NCBI GenBank assembly: GCA_019914995.1
Contig: CM034127.1
Coordinates: 13,924,269-13,988,268 of the forward strand
Length of the DNA: 64,000 nt
Source of the DNA: Acanthochlamys bracteata
Lineage: Eukaryota; Streptophyta; Magnoliopsida; Pandanales; Velloziaceae
Reading direction: 5' to 3'
The notes under the pieces were generated by a model that saw nothing but the letters and a program-made list of their open reading frames with translations, was not told the origin of the DNA and searched no databases. Below are positions 62,007 to 64,000 of the stretch, one piece after another; position 1 is the first letter of the stretch, and every line of letters begins with the position of its first letter. The position numbers and the translations under genes were made by a program.

Positions 62007-64000
62007 GGTGCCTTGTGCTTCATAGCTTCAAGGAGGAGCCTTGTTAGTTTCTCCAACTGCGGCGAAGCGATAACATTACTGTAGTCGCTACCTATCTACT
62101 TCAAAACAGTTGTACAACAACTAATTAATAAGCTAGGCAGTGGTGTTCAGTGTTCTTCAACACAAGAAGAAGAGCTAGATGGCTTATATAGGCATGAAAG
62201 CAGTGTAATATTGCAGCTGCATTGATCATGGACTTCAGCTGCTTCACCGCAAGCGGAGTTAATGCTCTTCGTGTCTCGGCAGCTAGCTGGAAAGCCGTAG
62301 GTAAGTATTTTTATGATGCTTTTGGGGTTTCTCGTTTCCTTGAAGAAACATTACATCTGCAAGTAGAAGCTTGTTTAGTTCTTGCATGCAAATACAAGCT
62401 TGTTAATTAGAAGGGGAGTAGCTGTTCCAGCTCATGCATTCATTCTGTGCGTGTGAAATTCTTTGTTAACATTAACGGATCTATTGCTAGCTAAGAGCCA
62501 TATTCATCATTGAATGGAAGGAAAAGCCTGATGAGATGTTGCTCTTCATATCATGAGTACCCACTCATATATATACCCATCATACATTTTGCTACTCTTG
62601 CGTTGTAGCACAAGCATGTATTGACGTTGGTAGCTATTGGAGTCAGTCGCCATTCATGACTATATCATCACAACCATTTAAACTTGGTATTATATGTATT
62701 GTTATATAGAACTATAGCTAGTATTATTCCATGTATGGATATATGTATCATACATTTGTAATGTGTATATACTTTCCTTAACATGTATGAGCAATACTTT
62801 TTTCAGTGAGCAACAGCACCTCGGCCAGGACTGTAATAAGGCGCTTCTCGCTTACTGCTACTAGCTAAACCTGCTGCTAGCTGCAGATGATGAAATCTTG
62901 CTTTTGACACAGTGGTGATGATGATGATGATTTTCTGAAGCTTCTTCATGGATAGTCTCAAGCTTTCTAGTCATGCTTGCCTTTCTTTCAAAGCTCATCA
63001 CTCTTGGCGGCAGCGTCTCGATGCCTACCGTACTTGTACTGTTGATTGCAGACTTGCTACTCATCTTGCTCAAGGAGCTACTTGTGTATTCTGGTTGTTT
63101 CTGTTTAGTGTTAAGAGAATGATAGAAATGTTGATACATATATACATGTATATATTGCAGGGATGAATTTTGGGATCTAATGGATGCCCTGCCGTGTCTA
63201 TAACATTCTCTTGCACTTTATTCTTTTGGAATAAATCCCGGCAAGGCCTAGCTAGAATTCCTTGTGCTCTTATTTTTGTCATGTCTTTGTTTCCATGGGT
63301 AGCTAGTTACAAGTTGCACAACAACATGAAACCAAAGGAATTTTGTAGGTAATTTAAGTCATTTATAGCATATATAATCAGTAATTTAATCATTTTGTGA
63401 GCTGAAAATTTATTATTGTAATCAGTATATATGTAAGCAGTATGTTGGGCTTTAAAGTTAGACCGACTTCGGATTAGTAGTATATAGAATTTGATGAATT
63501 AGGTTCGAATTAATAGCGTAAAATTTAGATGGTGTTCATGTAAAAATGAACTAATTAATTTAAAGATGAACCACCAACTCACATTAGATTTTAGTGGGCT
63601 TAACAGCCCATGTCTCTTAATAGTTTCACATTAAATATGAGCTAAAATAGATATATGCTTTAAGTGAGAGATGCTAATTTTTAAAAGGTTGGTCAAATTT
63701 TGTAGCATATTGATCTGATCCTAGATAGTAATTGCCTTTACGGCGAAGATAAGGATTAATGCTACATCATTTTTTATTTTTTAAAGAAAAATATGTTCTC
63801 TGGATAGATGGATAAGAATCAAAGAAGAGAATGGATGTAGTAGCTAGGATTAGGAGCATAAATTCACTCTTATCGGGTGAACTTGATTTAACTATGATTA
63901 TCCCTCTAAACGAAAGATTCTTACTTGTCTTGTAATATATATATAAAAGAAGAATTAAACTTTAACAAGTAACTATCAGTGATTCTAATTCTAAATGGGT
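62007..64000. other. PPR promoter and downstream region without a recognised gene
   Basis: 62007-62200 is probable 5' UTR/promoter of the PPR gene. The remainder contains short frames only. One at 62861-63139 (minus) has a His run and KTH-type basic-acidic stretches and is listed among findings. 63360-64000 is AT-rich with no coding signal. Confidence 0.4.

Overview
This window is nuclear DNA from a flowering plant, most likely a eudicot; the species cannot be fixed from the sequence. The evidence is many short exons with GT-AG introns, AT-rich non-coding DNA, plant-only families (KRP, NPG-related TPR, PRT1, PLS-class PPR) and small TIR elements. No rRNA, CRISPR, operon structure or convincing tRNA gene was seen. 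Gene models were built by hand by joining exons across GT-AG sites and checking phase; totals divide by three in every complete model.

Layout. 1-13.0 kb: three tandem minus-strand BARD1/BRCA1-family genes. Copy A is cut by the window edge, copy B has no RING domain, copy C is complete. 13.47-13.70 kb: a broken cyanase fragment on the plus strand. 14.6-22.6 kb: a 16-exon DExH1-type RNA helicase on the minus strand, carrying a Tourist-like MITE in one intron. 25.1-31.8 kb: a plus-strand SR/RRM protein of the U2AF large-subunit group, head-to-head with the helicase. 33.7-37.8 kb: an NPGR2-like calmodulin-binding TPR protein (minus). 42.2-44.8 kb: a KRP/ICK CDK inhibitor (minus). 51.5-55.75 kb: the N-degron E3 ligase PRT1 (minus). 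57.06-57.46 kb: a plant-specific small conserved protein (minus). 60.3-62.0 kb: an intronless PPR protein (minus).

The spaces at 38.6-41.3, 45.3-50.9 and 57.9-60.2 kb are very AT-rich and hold eroded MITE-like elements. Several loci concern genome maintenance or cell-cycle control (the BARD1-like cluster, KRP, E2F-type sites), but they are independent eukaryotic genes and there is no sign that they form one pathway unit.

The most notable points are: the RING-less middle BARD1 paralogue with an intact reading frame; RING domains whose usual hydrophobic E2-contact position is serine; an orphan S-phase-type promoter island near 48.3-48.5 kb with no gene attached; a MITE end that appears to supply the PPR stop codon; a 21-nt in-phase microexon candidate in the U2AF-like gene; and the decayed cyanase copy. 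I did not find a convincing wholly new biological system.
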